Source: Clostridia bacterium
Lineage (GTDB): Bacteria; Bacillota; Clostridia; Christensenellales; UBA1242
Direction of reading: 5' to 3'
DNA: 64,000 bases
Assembly: GCA_900767835.1 (NCBI GenBank)
Contig: CAAGAO010000018.1
Location: 1 to 64,000 of the forward strand
Shown piece after piece: positions 1-8,218 of the stretch (positions within the stretch are counted from its first letter, which is position 1; each line of letters starts with the position of its first letter). A model generated the notes under the pieces. It was not told where the DNA came from and made no database searches. It saw only the letters and a list, made by a program, of their open reading frames with translations. A program made the translations under genes and the position numbers.

Positions 1-68
1 AATAATTTAAAATTTTTTTTCATAAATAAAAATCCCCTTTTAAAAAATAGAAAAAATATAGAAAATAA

Positions 69-175
69 GGAAGGCCACGGCAAAGCCTCCATATCCGAAC
101 CGGATATGTCTTTATTATAATTGGTAAGTTTTTTGCATTAATTGTTTCGGCAATAACAATTAAATGTTTCGTGGC
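69..175. other. Cluster of small hairpins at window edge
   Basis: This gene-free stretch holds several short inverted repeats: a GGAAGGC/GCCTCC pair, a perfect 7-bp hairpin ATATCCG/CGGATAT (91-107) and a 9-bp hairpin TTAATTGTT/AACAATTAA (138-163). A GCCACG/CGTGGC pair (74-79 with 170-175) could enclose them. It resembles, in a degraded way, the cloverleaf elements described elsewhere in this window, but the enclosing stem is only 6 bp. No coding sequence is supported here. Confidence 0.3.
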
Positions 176-220
176 AAAAAGTATGGCATAATACGTTTTT
201 GGTATTGTGCCATACTTTTT
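176..220. terminator. Strong bidirectional terminator hairpin
   Basis: A 19-bp stem with one G-T wobble and a 7-nt loop is flanked by A5 on the left and T5 on the right, so it can work as an intrinsic terminator in either direction. On the minus strand it is the last transcription stop for spmA-spmB, about 215 nt after the spmB stop codon. On plus it may end a gene to the left of the window. Confidence 0.7.
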
Positions 221-307
221 GTTCTTCCTCTATTAATGTTCATTATTGTTATTTTATATTTTTTATTATATTAGTCAATAACTGTATGTCATTTTTTTGT
301 GTAGTAG

Positions 308-414
308 GGCGAGGTGTTGCGTTGCCAAGCCTTTTGGCTTGGCAAGGTTTTCTTTTTTTTCAAAAAAAAGAAAACAAAAATTTTGCCAAAGGCAAAATTT
401 TGCAACGCCGAGCC
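308..414 (-). repeat. Cloverleaf element A (3' of spmB)
   Basis: An outer stem (308-320 with 402-414; 11 of 13 pairs including one wobble, with a tandem G/A internal loop) encloses three hairpins. Read on minus, in the sense of spmB, these are AAAATTTTGCC/GGCAAAATTTT, a 14-bp stem GTTTTCTTTTTTTT with its complement, and TTGCCAAGCC/GGCTTGGCAA with an AAAA loop. The element begins 20 nt after the spmB stop. It shares architecture and hairpin order with elements at 58642 and 60509. The pairing is read directly from the sequence; any function is unknown. Confidence 0.75.
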
Positions 415-434
415 TTTTTGAGTAAGTGCTTATT

Positions 435-947
435 TTAAATTAATCTACAAACAAGGCAAGATAAAACGGAGCCAAAAATACTAGCCATAAGTCCAACAGG
501 TATAGCATAACCTAGTTTTTTAATTGATGTTTTTGATGTATAAACGGTTGTGACATAAAAAAGTGTTTCGCTAGAACCAAGTATGCAAGATGCACACCTA
601 GAAATATATGAGTCAACCCCATATTTTACATATATATCATTTAAAAGTGCAAAACTACCAGAACCTGTGAAAGGTCTAAGTAGAACAAGTTCACACACTT
701 CATTTGGAATACCTAAAAAATTAAAAATAGGGGATAAAATTTTTATAAGGATATCACAAAGTCCGCTTGCCCTAAAAAGAGCAACAGCGACCATAATCGT
801 TACTATATACGGAAAGATATCAAGGCAAAGTTGAAACGCGTTTTTAGAACCACTTATGAAAGTTTTATACACATTTACTTTTTTAAATAAAGCATATGTA
901 AATAAGAAGATAATAAAAACGGGAAGAATATACACACTTATTTTCAT
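435..947 (-). CDS. spmB: Spore maturation protein SpmB
   Basis: This 170-residue integral membrane protein of the SpmA/SpmB nucleoside-recognition ('Gate') family is needed with SpmA for spore core dehydration and heat resistance in Bacillus. The sequence shows an N-terminal membrane segment, a hydrophobic stretch around residues 40-75 (FPYIVTIMVAVALFRASG), the conserved LLRPFTGSGSFALL segment typical of SpmB, and a C-terminal membrane segment. Its ATG overlaps the spmA stop codon by four bases (ATGA), so the two genes are almost certainly co-transcribed and translationally coupled. Length agrees with the family. The 3' end is followed at 20 nt by cloverleaf element A and further on by a strong terminator hairpin. 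Confidence 0.93.
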   Translation of the reverse strand: MKISVYILPVFIIFLFTYALFKKVNVYKTFISGSKNAFQLCLDIFPYIVTIMVAVALFRASGLCDILIKILSPIFNFLGIPNEVCELVLLRPFTGSGSFALLNDIYVKYGVDSYISRCASCILGSSETLFYVTTVYTSKTSIKKLGYAIPVGLMASIFGSVLSCLVCRLI

Positions 948-1513
948 TTTTTATTCTTCCTTTTAAATAGATTTATCAAAAAAACAATAGAAATAGCAAA
1001 AAGGCAAGTGAGTATACTTGAAATGATAATAGGCAAAATAATATCGCTAGAATTTTGGCTACCAGCGGACTCTCTCAGACCTATAATTGTGGTTGGCAAA
1101 AGTTGAATAGATACCGAATTTATAACGAGTAGCATTATTGCTGAAAAACTAGCCCTAGAAGAGCCGTCATCAAGTTTTTGCATTGCTTTTATTCCGCTAG
1201 GAGTTGATGCATTGCCTAAGCCTAATATATTTGATGCCATATTAATTGCAATATATTTGTTAGCCTCCTCATTATCAGATTTAAACAAAAATTTAATTAT
1301 TGGCGATAATAATTTTTCTAATTTTTGTCCAAGTCCGCTTTTATCGACAATTTCTAAAATTCCTAACCAAACGGCATATATTCCTAAAAGATTAATACAT
1401 AACTCCACAGTGTTTTTGCTAGCTGACAACATTTCTTGCAAAATTGCATTAGGGTTTTTAAACAGCAACAATACCAAACTTGGAAGTATCATACAAAACC
1501 ATACCTTGCTCAT
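944..1513 (-). CDS. spmA: Spore maturation protein SpmA
   Basis: This 189-residue membrane protein is the SpmA partner of SpmB. The diagnostic segment is NILGLGNASTPSGIKAMQKL, matching the family signature GLGNAATPLGIKAM. Several hydrophobic segments are visible, one N-terminal, one near the centre and a C-terminal one ending in a lysine-rich tail. It is the first gene of the spmA-spmB pair and is divergent from the helicase-loader operon, with 126 bp between start codons. No good Shine-Dalgarno sequence precedes the ATG. A TTGCAA palindrome in the divergent region could serve as a -35 box in both directions, but the minus-strand -10 is weak. Confidence 0.93.
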   Translation of the reverse strand: MSKVWFCMILPSLVLLLFKNPNAILQEMLSASKNTVELCINLLGIYAVWLGILEIVDKSGLGQKLEKLLSPIIKFLFKSDNEEANKYIAINMASNILGLGNASTPSGIKAMQKLDDGSSRASFSAIMLLVINSVSIQLLPTTIIGLRESAGSQNSSDIILPIIISSILTCLFAISIVFLINLFKRKNKK

Positions 1514-1570
1514 ACTTTATATATATGTGAGTTGTAAATAATTAATGAACTTATCATTTAGCAAAAATGT

Positions 1571-1600
1571 TTGCAAGTTATTGTAAAGGTGTGTTAAAAT
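1571..1600 (+). promoter_or_regulatory. SigA-type promoter of the helicase-loader operon
   Basis: TTGCAA and TAAAAT are separated by 18 bp, about 40 nt upstream of the DnaB/DnaD-like start codon. It sits in the divergent region shared with spmA. Confidence 0.55.
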
Positions 1601-1639
1601 TTAGTTGTAAAAATATATCATACTAAAAGAAGAATAGTT

Positions 1640-3100
1640 ATGCCTTTTTGTCAATTTTCATCGGAAAGTGTTATTTCTAACACTACTAATGTGGATAATA
1701 TTTTCATAAATGAATTTTTGCCTTACGCCAATGATGCTTGCGTTAAGGTTTATTTGTATGGGCTTTATAAATGTCACACTCCAAACACATATGATAACAC
1801 CTTAGACTCCTTTGCAAACATTTTAGGTATGAATACTGAAGATGTTTATTCTGCCTTTTTATATTGGCAAGACCAGGGGCTTGTGCAAGTTCTTGCAACT
1901 GAACCTTTTGAGGTCATATATAATCCAGTTAAAAGTGCAATTTCCACTACAAAAAAGTATAACAAAGAAAAATATACCGATTTTAATATGCAACTAGAAG
2001 CTATTTTAAAGGGCAGAAACATCACATTAAATGAGTATTATCAATATTACGAATTTATGGAAGTTTATCATATGGAACCTTCAGCACTTATTTTGATTAT
2101 AGAATATTGTGTTCGTGCAAAAGGTGTAAAAATTGGATATAATTATATTTTAACCATTGCTAAAAGTTGGGCATATGACGGTTTGACATCTTTTGAAAAA
2201 GTTGACGCAAAACTACAAGAACTTGAACAAAACACTTCCGAAATTGGTGAACTTTTTGATGCTGTTGGCATTAAGAGAGTTGCAAGCCTTGACGAAAAAG
2301 AACTACTTAATAAATGGAAAAATGAATACGGATTTTCTTTTGATACAATACTTGGTGTTTGCAAACTTTATAAAAAGAAAAAGTTTAAACTTAGCAATCT
2401 TGAAAAATTAGACAATATTTTATCTAAGTACTATGAAATGAAATTGTCATCTTTAAAAGAAATTGAAAATTATGAAAGTGAAAAAGAAGGACTATATAAA
2501 ATTAGTAGACAAATTTGTAAAGATTTAGGCTTATATTATGATAATATTGAACCAGTTAGTTCCAACTATACACAAAAATGGGTACTTATGGGCTTTGGAG
2601 ATGAAGTGCTTTTTGCCATTGCTAATTATTGTTTCAAATCTTCCATTAGGAGTCTTGACGGTATGGACGCCATAATTAACAAATTTTATAAACTTGGCAT
2701 TATCACCAATGATGCATTAAATCAATATTTTGATAACATTTTAAAAACGGATAATCAAATTAAGCAAATTTTGGATAGTTTAGGTATTGTTCGTAATGTT
2801 AACAAGTTTGATAGAGATTTCTATAAAACTTGGGTCACTGAATGGCAAATGCCAGATGAACTTATTAATTATGCCATAGAACTTTCAAAAGACAAGTTCA
2901 ATCCTATGCAATATTTAAATAAACTATTGTCGCTTTGGCATACAAATAATGTTAAAGATATTGATGATTGCAAAAAATATGTAATTGAAGAAAAGTTGCA
3001 AGTAAAACCGTCAAAACAAACACGAAATTACTCAAACCGCGATTATTCCAAAACCGACCTAAATGCACTTTTTGATAACTTGGAAGAAGTGGAATTATAA
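1640..3100 (+). CDS. DnaB/DnaD-family helicase-loader protein with tandem DnaD-like modules
   Basis: This 486-residue protein is probably the DnaB/DnaD-type primosome protein that brings the replicative helicase to DNA. Residues 1-110 look like the winged-helix N-terminal domain of the DnaD family (VKVYLYGLYKCHTPN). A typical DnaD/DnaB C-terminal module follows (about residues 130-190, ending IGYNYILTIAKSWAYDG). After it come three further segments with the same tryptophan-led helical pattern, around residues 223-275, 310-365 and 395-445, which suggests a multi-module protein instead of the usual one or two. Gene order, with dnaI 11 bp downstream, matches B. subtilis dnaB-dnaI. The ATG is preceded only by a weak AAGAAG ribosome site. 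The exact orthology, DnaB or DnaD, is not settled. Confidence 0.8.
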   Translation: MPFCQFSSESVISNTTNVDNIFINEFLPYANDACVKVYLYGLYKCHTPNTYDNTLDSFANILGMNTEDVYSAFLYWQDQGLVQVLATEPFEVIYNPVKSAISTTKKYNKEKYTDFNMQLEAILKGRNITLNEYYQYYEFMEVYHMEPSALILIIEYCVRAKGVKIGYNYILTIAKSWAYDGLTSFEKVDAKLQELEQNTSEIGELFDAVGIKRVASLDEKELLNKWKNEYGFSFDTILGVCKLYKKKKFKLSNLEKLDNILSKYYEMKLSSLKEIENYESEKEGLYKISRQICKDLGLYYDNIEPVSSNYTQKWVLMGFGDEVLFAIANYCFKSSIRSLDGMDAIINKFYKLGIITNDALNQYFDNILKTDNQIKQILDSLGIVRNVNKFDRDFYKTWVTEWQMPDELINYAIELSKDKFNPMQYLNKLLSLWHTNNVKDIDDCKKYVIEEKLQVKPSKQTRNYSNRDYSKTDLNALFDNLEEVEL

Positions 3101-3111
3101 AAGGAATAAAG

Positions 3112-4005
3112 ATGAACGATAAAATATTAAAAAAAGCGATGGCAAGAATTGATGCAAAAAGACATTTTGCTGACGATAGAGCAAGAGAAAATCTTTTACA
3201 TGCATATAAAAATCCAAAATTTAAAGAACTTTATAATAAAGAACGCGAAATGGAAATTGAGATTGCTAGAAAAGAGGCTTATGGGGAACCATATTCAACA
3301 AAAGAACTTACACTATTAAATCAACAAATTGAATTTTGCCTAAAAGATATGGGGCTTAATGGTACTGACATTAAACCTAATTATGAGTGCAAGGAATGCT
3401 CTGATACTGGATATGTTGCAGGCGTACCTTGTGACTGTCTAAAAAAAGAAATAAATAAAGAACTTATGGCTTATAGCGGTTTTACTCATAAACTCGCGAC
3501 CTTTGAAGATAGCGAAATAAATAATCCCGCTTACGAATTAATGCAAAAATGGTGCGATGTCAAAAATGATAAAATTAATGTCTTAATTTGTGGGCATACT
3601 GGCACTGGTAAAACGTTTTTAACTGAATGTGTGGCAAGTAGGCTAATGAAAAAAAACAGATTAGTACTATTTACAACCGCATTTAATTTAAATAATGCAA
3701 TGTTCAATTACCATATCAGTCTAGATGCTAATCGAGATGAAATTATCAAACCATATATGGAAAGTGAAGTTCTAATTATAGACGATTTAGGTTCGGAACC
3801 AATAAAGAAAAATGTCACTCAAGAATATCTGTATTTAATTGTAAACGAAAGAATGATGAATCGTTTGTCAACAATAATTACTACAAATCTTATGCCAAAG
3901 GATATTATGGAAACCTATGGAGAAAGGCTTGCATCTCGTTTGTTTAATAAAAAAACATCAATTTTGATTAACTTAGAGGGTGATGATTTAAGATTAAAAA
4001 AATAA
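3112..4005 (+). CDS. dnaI: Primosomal AAA+ helicase loader DnaI
   Basis: This 297-residue AAA+ ATPase of the DnaC/DnaI family loads the replicative helicase. It has an N-terminal helical region, a zinc-binding cysteine cluster C93-x2-C96-x10-C107-x-C109 of the type seen in DnaI, a Walker A motif GHTGTGKT at 161-168, and a Walker B motif LIIDDLG at 221-227 followed by the family sequence GSEP. A sensor-1 type TTNL and an arginine near SRLF complete the ATPase core. A good ribosome site (AAAAGGA) precedes the ATG. It follows the DnaB/DnaD-like gene by 11 bp, so the two primosome proteins are co-expressed. Confidence 0.92.
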   Translation: MNDKILKKAMARIDAKRHFADDRARENLLHAYKNPKFKELYNKEREMEIEIARKEAYGEPYSTKELTLLNQQIEFCLKDMGLNGTDIKPNYECKECSDTGYVAGVPCDCLKKEINKELMAYSGFTHKLATFEDSEINNPAYELMQKWCDVKNDKINVLICGHTGTGKTFLTECVASRLMKKNRLVLFTTAFNLNNAMFNYHISLDANRDEIIKPYMESEVLIIDDLGSEPIKKNVTQEYLYLIVNERMMNRLSTIITTNLMPKDIMETYGERLASRLFNKKTSILINLEGDDLRLKK

Positions 4006-4131
4006 GATAAATATTTATAATTATTAAGTAGCGATTTTAAGTAATTAATTAAGAATAAATTGTCCTATTAGTTTACCTTTTATTTGTCTAAATTAAAAGA
4101 TTGTTATAATTATCAACACAAGGAGAAAATT

Positions 4132-4719
4132 ATGGAAGTTGAACAAAATAAACAAAAATTTTTAGAAATTGCAAAAACAAATATTAAAAGGGAGGGCATT
4201 GACCAATTACTAGATTTTTTGCAAAAAAGTGATTTTTTTGATGCTCCAGCAAGCACAAAATTTCACTTGGCAGAGGAGGGTGGTCTTTGCGAACATTCTC
4301 TAAATGTATATAATAGATATTTAAACCTTTTAAAAAATGAATATGGCGAAAATTGGCAAGAAAAATTAAGTTTAGAAAGTGCAACAATAATTGCTCTTTT
4401 CCACGATATTTGCAAAGCCAATACCTATAAAACCGAGTATAGAAATGTGAAAGAAGATGGTGTTTGGGTCCAAAAACCATACTATTCTGTTGCAGATTCT
4501 TTGCCATATGGTCACGGCGAAAAATCTGTATATATTATCAATGGCTTTTTAAGGCTCACAAGAGAGGAGGCAATGGCTATAAACTGGCATATGGGTGGTT
4601 TTGATGCTAGGGTTAAAGGGGGCTTTTTCGGTCTTGAAAATGTTTATTATACATATCCAACAGCACTGTTAATATATATTGCTGATGTTGAAGCAACATA
4701 TCTAGATGAACATATGTAA
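4132..4719 (+). CDS. HD-domain hydrolase
   Basis: This 195-residue protein is of the HD phosphohydrolase superfamily, whose members usually hydrolyse nucleotides or nucleic acids with a divalent metal. Metal ligands visible are H55 (GGLCEHSLNV) and H91-D92 (FHDICK), plus a C-terminal aspartate region (YIADVEATY). I chose the ATG that sits behind a strong AAGGAGA ribosome site; an upstream in-frame TTG has none. A TATAAT lies about 20 nt upstream of the ATG, so it may have its own promoter. It follows dnaI by 126 bp and is similar to small HD hydrolases found next to replication genes and in phages. The substrate is unknown. Confidence 0.8.
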   Translation: MEVEQNKQKFLEIAKTNIKREGIDQLLDFLQKSDFFDAPASTKFHLAEEGGLCEHSLNVYNRYLNLLKNEYGENWQEKLSLESATIIALFHDICKANTYKTEYRNVKEDGVWVQKPYYSVADSLPYGHGEKSVYIINGFLRLTREEAMAINWHMGGFDARVKGGFFGLENVYYTYPTALLIYIADVEATYLDEHM

Positions 4720-5226
4720 AATTGATGAAGATTAAAAAATGATAATTGATAATTGTTGTTTAATTTAGGATAGTTGTTATGTAAAGTTTTTTATTATTAA
4801 ATTATATTAATAATTTGTATAAAAATCGAAAGTTTTTTACGCTTTTATTTTTGGGGATAAATATTTAGTATCTATCCTTTTTTATTACATAAGGTTTGAT
4901 TAACAATATTTTGCAAGTTGTTTGCTATAGCGGAAAATAAATTTTTATATGTATTTATCTCGGCTATGCTTTTATTTTCAGCAATATTTATTGCAATTAT
5001 TGAGGCGATTAATATTAATTTGTTTGGCGAAATATCCATAATAATATTTATGAATATTATTCAACATTAGTTAAATAATATTTTTTTAAATTATTTTTTA
5101 ATATTATTATTTGTACGACAAAGATTGTATCTACAAATTAATTTATTAGTGCAAGAAATCAAAAAAAATATAATATTTTTAAGTTGTGTTTGTCATATAT
5201 TTTTTATTTCAGTCATAGTGTACATT
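4720..5226. other. AT-rich intergenic region
   Basis: This 507-bp gap is very AT-rich. It holds a possible 50-codon hydrophobic reading frame at 4918-5070 with a TTG start and no ribosome site, and a long A/T hairpin AATAATATT/AATATTATT near 5075-5110. I see no convincing gene. The promoter of the downstream M1 peptidase should lie near its right edge (a TTGTCA at 5190-5195 is a weak -35 candidate). Confidence 0.4.
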
Positions 5227-6717
5227 ATGAAAAGAAAAAAATTATTTTTTATATGTTGTGGCGTTGCGATTTCAATTATTGCGGGAGTTTTTGCTATATG
5301 TGCGAACCATTTATCTTTAGATGATGACTATTGCTATTACAAACAAACTTTAGTTTTTAGTGACGAGTCTAAAACATTGGAAGGTAAAGAAACGGTAGGG
5401 TTCTATAACTATACCGACCAAATTTTAACAAAGGTATATTTGCATCTATATCCTAACGCATTTAAAGAGGGAAACAAAGCAAAAGTTGTAAGTTTGGCAA
5501 ATGAGATTAAAGCATATCCAAATGGCAAAAGTTATGGAGAGATTAATATTGAAAGTGTGAATTCTGGCGAAACCTCTTTATCATATGAAATTGGTGGAGA
5601 AGATGAAAATATACTTATTATAGATATGGGGCAAGAATTATATCCGCAAGATACTTTTGTGTTTGAAATAGGTTTTTCTACAATACTTGCAAACATTAAC
5701 CATCGCTTAGGTTATGGTAATAATACAATAAATCTTTGCAATTATTATCCTATTTTGTGCGTGTATAACAATGGCGAGTATATGACCGATTTGTATCATT
5801 CAAATGGTGACCCTTTTTACAGCAAAATTGCAAACTATAGTGTTGAAATAACATATCCTAAAAACTACACTTTAGCAAGTTCAGGTGTGCAAACAATTAA
5901 AGATGATGGCAATTTGTCGGTCGCAAAAATCAATGCAGAAAAAGTCCGCGATTTTGCAATGGTCCTTTCTGAAAAATATACCACAATGTGCGATACTTAC
6001 GGTTCGACCAAGTTATATTATTATTACTACAATGATTCATCTCCAACCGAAACAATGCAAGTTGTTAAAAAAGTTTTAGATATGAATAAAAAATATGGCA
6101 ATTACCCATATGCAACACTTTCTGTTTGTGAAGCAAATTTTGTTCATGGCGGAATGGAATATCCAAATATTGTGCTAATTAGTGATGATTTGAATGATGG
6201 TGAAACATATAAAAATGTTGTTGTTCACGAACTTTGTCATCAATGGTGGTATGGTCTGGTAGGTAATAATCAATATTTATATGGCTTTTTAGATGAGGGC
6301 TTGACCGATTTTAATACGGCATTATTTTATGACATATATCCAGAATATAATCATTCTAGCAAGGAAATTTTTGCTAATGCAGAAAAATCATATACAAACT
6401 TTGTAAAGGTGTATAGTGATGTTGTTCCCGATTTTTCTACAAAAATGATTAGAAAACTTAATGAGTTTTCAACTGAAAGCGAATATACATATATTGCATA
6501 TGTAAAGGGAATGCTTATGTTCTCTAATTTAAACGATTTACTTGGTACAAAAAAAATGACTAAATGTTTAAAATATTACTTTGAATGTAATAAATTCAAA
6601 GAGGCGACTCCACAAGATTTAGTAGACGCATTTACAAAAGCAGGTAGTAAAGATTTGGAAAGTTTTTTTGATTCTTGGTTTAATGGGAAAGTTAGTATTG
6701 TTCAAGTAAAAAATTAA
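5227..6717 (+). CDS. Membrane-anchored M1-family metallopeptidase
   Basis: This 496-residue zinc aminopeptidase-like protein has an uncleaved-looking N-terminal membrane anchor (LFFICCGVAISIIAGVFAIC), putting the catalytic domain outside the cell. The N-terminal beta domain is followed by the M1 exopeptidase-type motif GGMEYPN (308-314, equivalent to GAMEN) and the zinc site HELCH (334-338), with the third ligand E357 exactly 18 residues after H338, the canonical HExxH-x18-E spacing. It is shorter than full-length aminopeptidase N (about 850 residues), so the C-terminal helical domain is reduced. The ATG of MKRKK is preferred to an upstream TTG because it starts the signal/anchor. No Shine-Dalgarno sequence precedes it. 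Confidence 0.88.
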   Translation: MKRKKLFFICCGVAISIIAGVFAICANHLSLDDDYCYYKQTLVFSDESKTLEGKETVGFYNYTDQILTKVYLHLYPNAFKEGNKAKVVSLANEIKAYPNGKSYGEINIESVNSGETSLSYEIGGEDENILIIDMGQELYPQDTFVFEIGFSTILANINHRLGYGNNTINLCNYYPILCVYNNGEYMTDLYHSNGDPFYSKIANYSVEITYPKNYTLASSGVQTIKDDGNLSVAKINAEKVRDFAMVLSEKYTTMCDTYGSTKLYYYYYNDSSPTETMQVVKKVLDMNKKYGNYPYATLSVCEANFVHGGMEYPNIVLISDDLNDGETYKNVVVHELCHQWWYGLVGNNQYLYGFLDEGLTDFNTALFYDIYPEYNHSSKEIFANAEKSYTNFVKVYSDVVPDFSTKMIRKLNEFSTESEYTYIAYVKGMLMFSNLNDLLGTKKMTKCLKYYFECNKFKEATPQDLVDAFTKAGSKDLESFFDSWFNGKVSIVQVKN

Positions 6718-6815
6718 ATAATAGAAAATTATTTTGTCTTTAGAATATATTTAGATTTTAAATGTGTAATTCTATAAAATTTATTTATCCATTTTAAGTT
6801 AATATAATTTTAAGT

Positions 6816-6860
6816 GAAAGAATGCTTTTTGTTAATAGATATTCTTTCTCTTTTTTTTGC
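6816..6860 (+). terminator. Intrinsic terminator after M1 peptidase
   Basis: GAAAGAAT pairs with ATTCTTTC across a 17-nt loop and is followed by a long T-rich run. Confidence 0.65.
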
Positions 6861-6865
6861 TTTTG

Positions 6866-6894
6866 TTGACAATAAATTTGCGAGTTGTTAAAAT
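6866..6894 (+). promoter_or_regulatory. SigA promoter placing the start site at the ATG
   Basis: A perfect TTGACA and a TAAAAT are 17 bp apart. Only six bases separate the -10 box from the ATG of the GlmU-like gene, so transcription should begin at about the A of the start codon. No Shine-Dalgarno sequence exists, which suggests a leaderless mRNA. Confidence 0.75.
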
Positions 6895-6900
6895 AGAAGT

Positions 6901-7644
6901 ATGGAAAATAAAGATATACTTTTTGTGGTGCTACTTTATAAAAACGAGAATTTTCAAGTTAGAGCACCTTATGATTTAGAAATTTTAGGCAAAAAAATGT
7001 GGCAATGGGTTTCGATGGCGGGGGAAGGTTTTGATGTTAAGACAACACCTTGCACAAAAGATAGCGATGTTGTAAAACTTGTAAAACCATATTTAAGAGA
7101 GCAACATCAATATGTTGTTGTGCTTTATAGTGATACTCCGTTAATATCAAAAGCAAATGTGAACGAAATTTTGGATTATTTTAGATATCATAATTTAAAT
7201 GTATTAAAATTAAAACGAGGATATGTTTTTGATGCAGATTATTTAAAATCTTGCGAAGGAATTATGGCGACTGAAAACAAACTTTTTGATGGCGATGAGT
7301 TTGAACCTATTGATAGTTATGAAAAATTGTACGAAGTAACTAAAAAATTACAAAAATCAATTCTAGATTTTCACATACTTAACGGGATTCAAATTCTAGA
7401 TAAAGATACAACATACATTGATGCAGATGTCGTCATAGAAAAAGGTTGTGTGATTTACCCTAATAATAATATAAAAGGCAATTCATACTTAGACGAAAAT
7501 GTAGTTTTAGAACCAAACAATATTATTAAAGATAGTATAATATCCAAAAATGTAATTGTAAGAAGTTCATATGTATCAAATAGTCGAATAAATGAAAATG
7601 TTATTGTCGGACCTTTTGAAGCGGTGATTGATAAAAATGTGTAA
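6901..7644 (+). CDS. Truncated, probably non-catalytic GlmU-like protein
   Basis: This 247-residue relative of GlmU, the bifunctional enzyme making UDP-GlcNAc, lacks what GlmU needs for catalysis. Residues 75-85 (VVVLYSDTPLI) match the GlmU nucleotidyltransferase segment, and residues 160-247 match the start of its left-handed beta helix (DKDTTYIDADVVIEKGCVIYP onward, then VIVGPFEAV). The N-terminal LAAGxGTRM nucleotide-binding loop is absent, and the protein stops before the acetyltransferase active site. Full-length GlmU is about 450 residues. Its place directly before pth and mfd matches the glmU-pth-mfd order of Bacillus, so it may be a reduced glmU descendant kept in place. A complete glmU would have to lie elsewhere. 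Translation appears leaderless. Confidence 0.75.
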   Translation: MENKDILFVVLLYKNENFQVRAPYDLEILGKKMWQWVSMAGEGFDVKTTPCTKDSDVVKLVKPYLREQHQYVVVLYSDTPLISKANVNEILDYFRYHNLNVLKLKRGYVFDADYLKSCEGIMATENKLFDGDEFEPIDSYEKLYEVTKKLQKSILDFHILNGIQILDKDTTYIDADVVIEKGCVIYPNNNIKGNSYLDENVVLEPNNIIKDSIISKNVIVRSSYVSNSRINENVIVGPFEAVIDKNV

Positions 7645-7657
7645 AAAGAAGGTAAAT

Positions 7658-8185
7658 ATGAAATTAATTGTAGGTCTGGGCAATATTGATAGAAAATATG
7701 ATAAAACATATCATAATGTTGGCTTTAGAGCCATTGACCATTTTGCCGAAATGTTAGGGGCACACTTTACCAAAACTATGTGTGATGCAGTTTTGGCTGA
7801 AAGTTATTATAATGGACAAAAATTGCTTTTAATAAAACCAACAACATATATGAATTTAAGCGGTATTGCAGTAAGAGAGTTTTGCCAAAAGTTTAAAATT
7901 GATATAAAAGATGTCTATGTCTTTGTTGATGATATTGATTTGCCTCTTGGTAAAATTCGTTACCGTGAGTCTGGTAGCGGTGGTACGCATAATGGATTAA
8001 AAAGCATAGTTAATGAAACTGGTTCTCTTGATTTTAAACGTTTTAAAATTGGCATTGGTAGAGATGAAAAGTTTGAAAATTTAGCCGATTTTGTGTTAAG
8101 CAAAATACCACAAGAAAAACTAGAAATTATTGATGGCGAAATTGATGAAGCATGTAAAATGCTAATAAAAATGCTAGATGTATAA
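7658..8185 (+). CDS. pth: Peptidyl-tRNA hydrolase
   Basis: This 175-residue enzyme releases peptides from peptidyl-tRNA that has dropped off ribosomes. The start MKLIVGLGN and the catalytic N9 and H19 (YHNVGF) are in place, as are the FVDDIDLPLGKIR segment with the catalytic aspartate and the GGTHNGLKS loop. I chose the ATG behind the AGAAGG ribosome site, 13 bp after the GlmU-like stop, over an upstream in-frame ATA/ATG that overlaps that gene. Length is slightly below the usual 185-195 residues but all motifs are present. It is probably co-transcribed with mfd, which starts 33 bp downstream. Confidence 0.95.
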   Translation: MKLIVGLGNIDRKYDKTYHNVGFRAIDHFAEMLGAHFTKTMCDAVLAESYYNGQKLLLIKPTTYMNLSGIAVREFCQKFKIDIKDVYVFVDDIDLPLGKIRYRESGSGGTHNGLKSIVNETGSLDFKRFKIGIGRDEKFENLADFVLSKIPQEKLEIIDGEIDEACKMLIKMLDV

Positions 8186-8218
8186 AAACAATTAAAATGT
8201 TGTGTAAAAGGATATAGT

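Noticed and set aside
69..175. Possible fourth cloverleaf element
   Set aside because: The enclosing stem is only 6 bp and the hairpin order differs; not counted with the three clear elements.
199..438. 79-residue reading frame on plus
   Set aside because: It runs through the terminator loop and the whole of cloverleaf element A; no ribosome site and low-complexity protein. It is explained by the inverted repeats.
4918..5070. 50-codon hydrophobic reading frame
   Set aside because: TTG start, no ribosome site, and random A/T-rich DNA easily gives hydrophobic peptides. Could be a decayed membrane gene but not supported.
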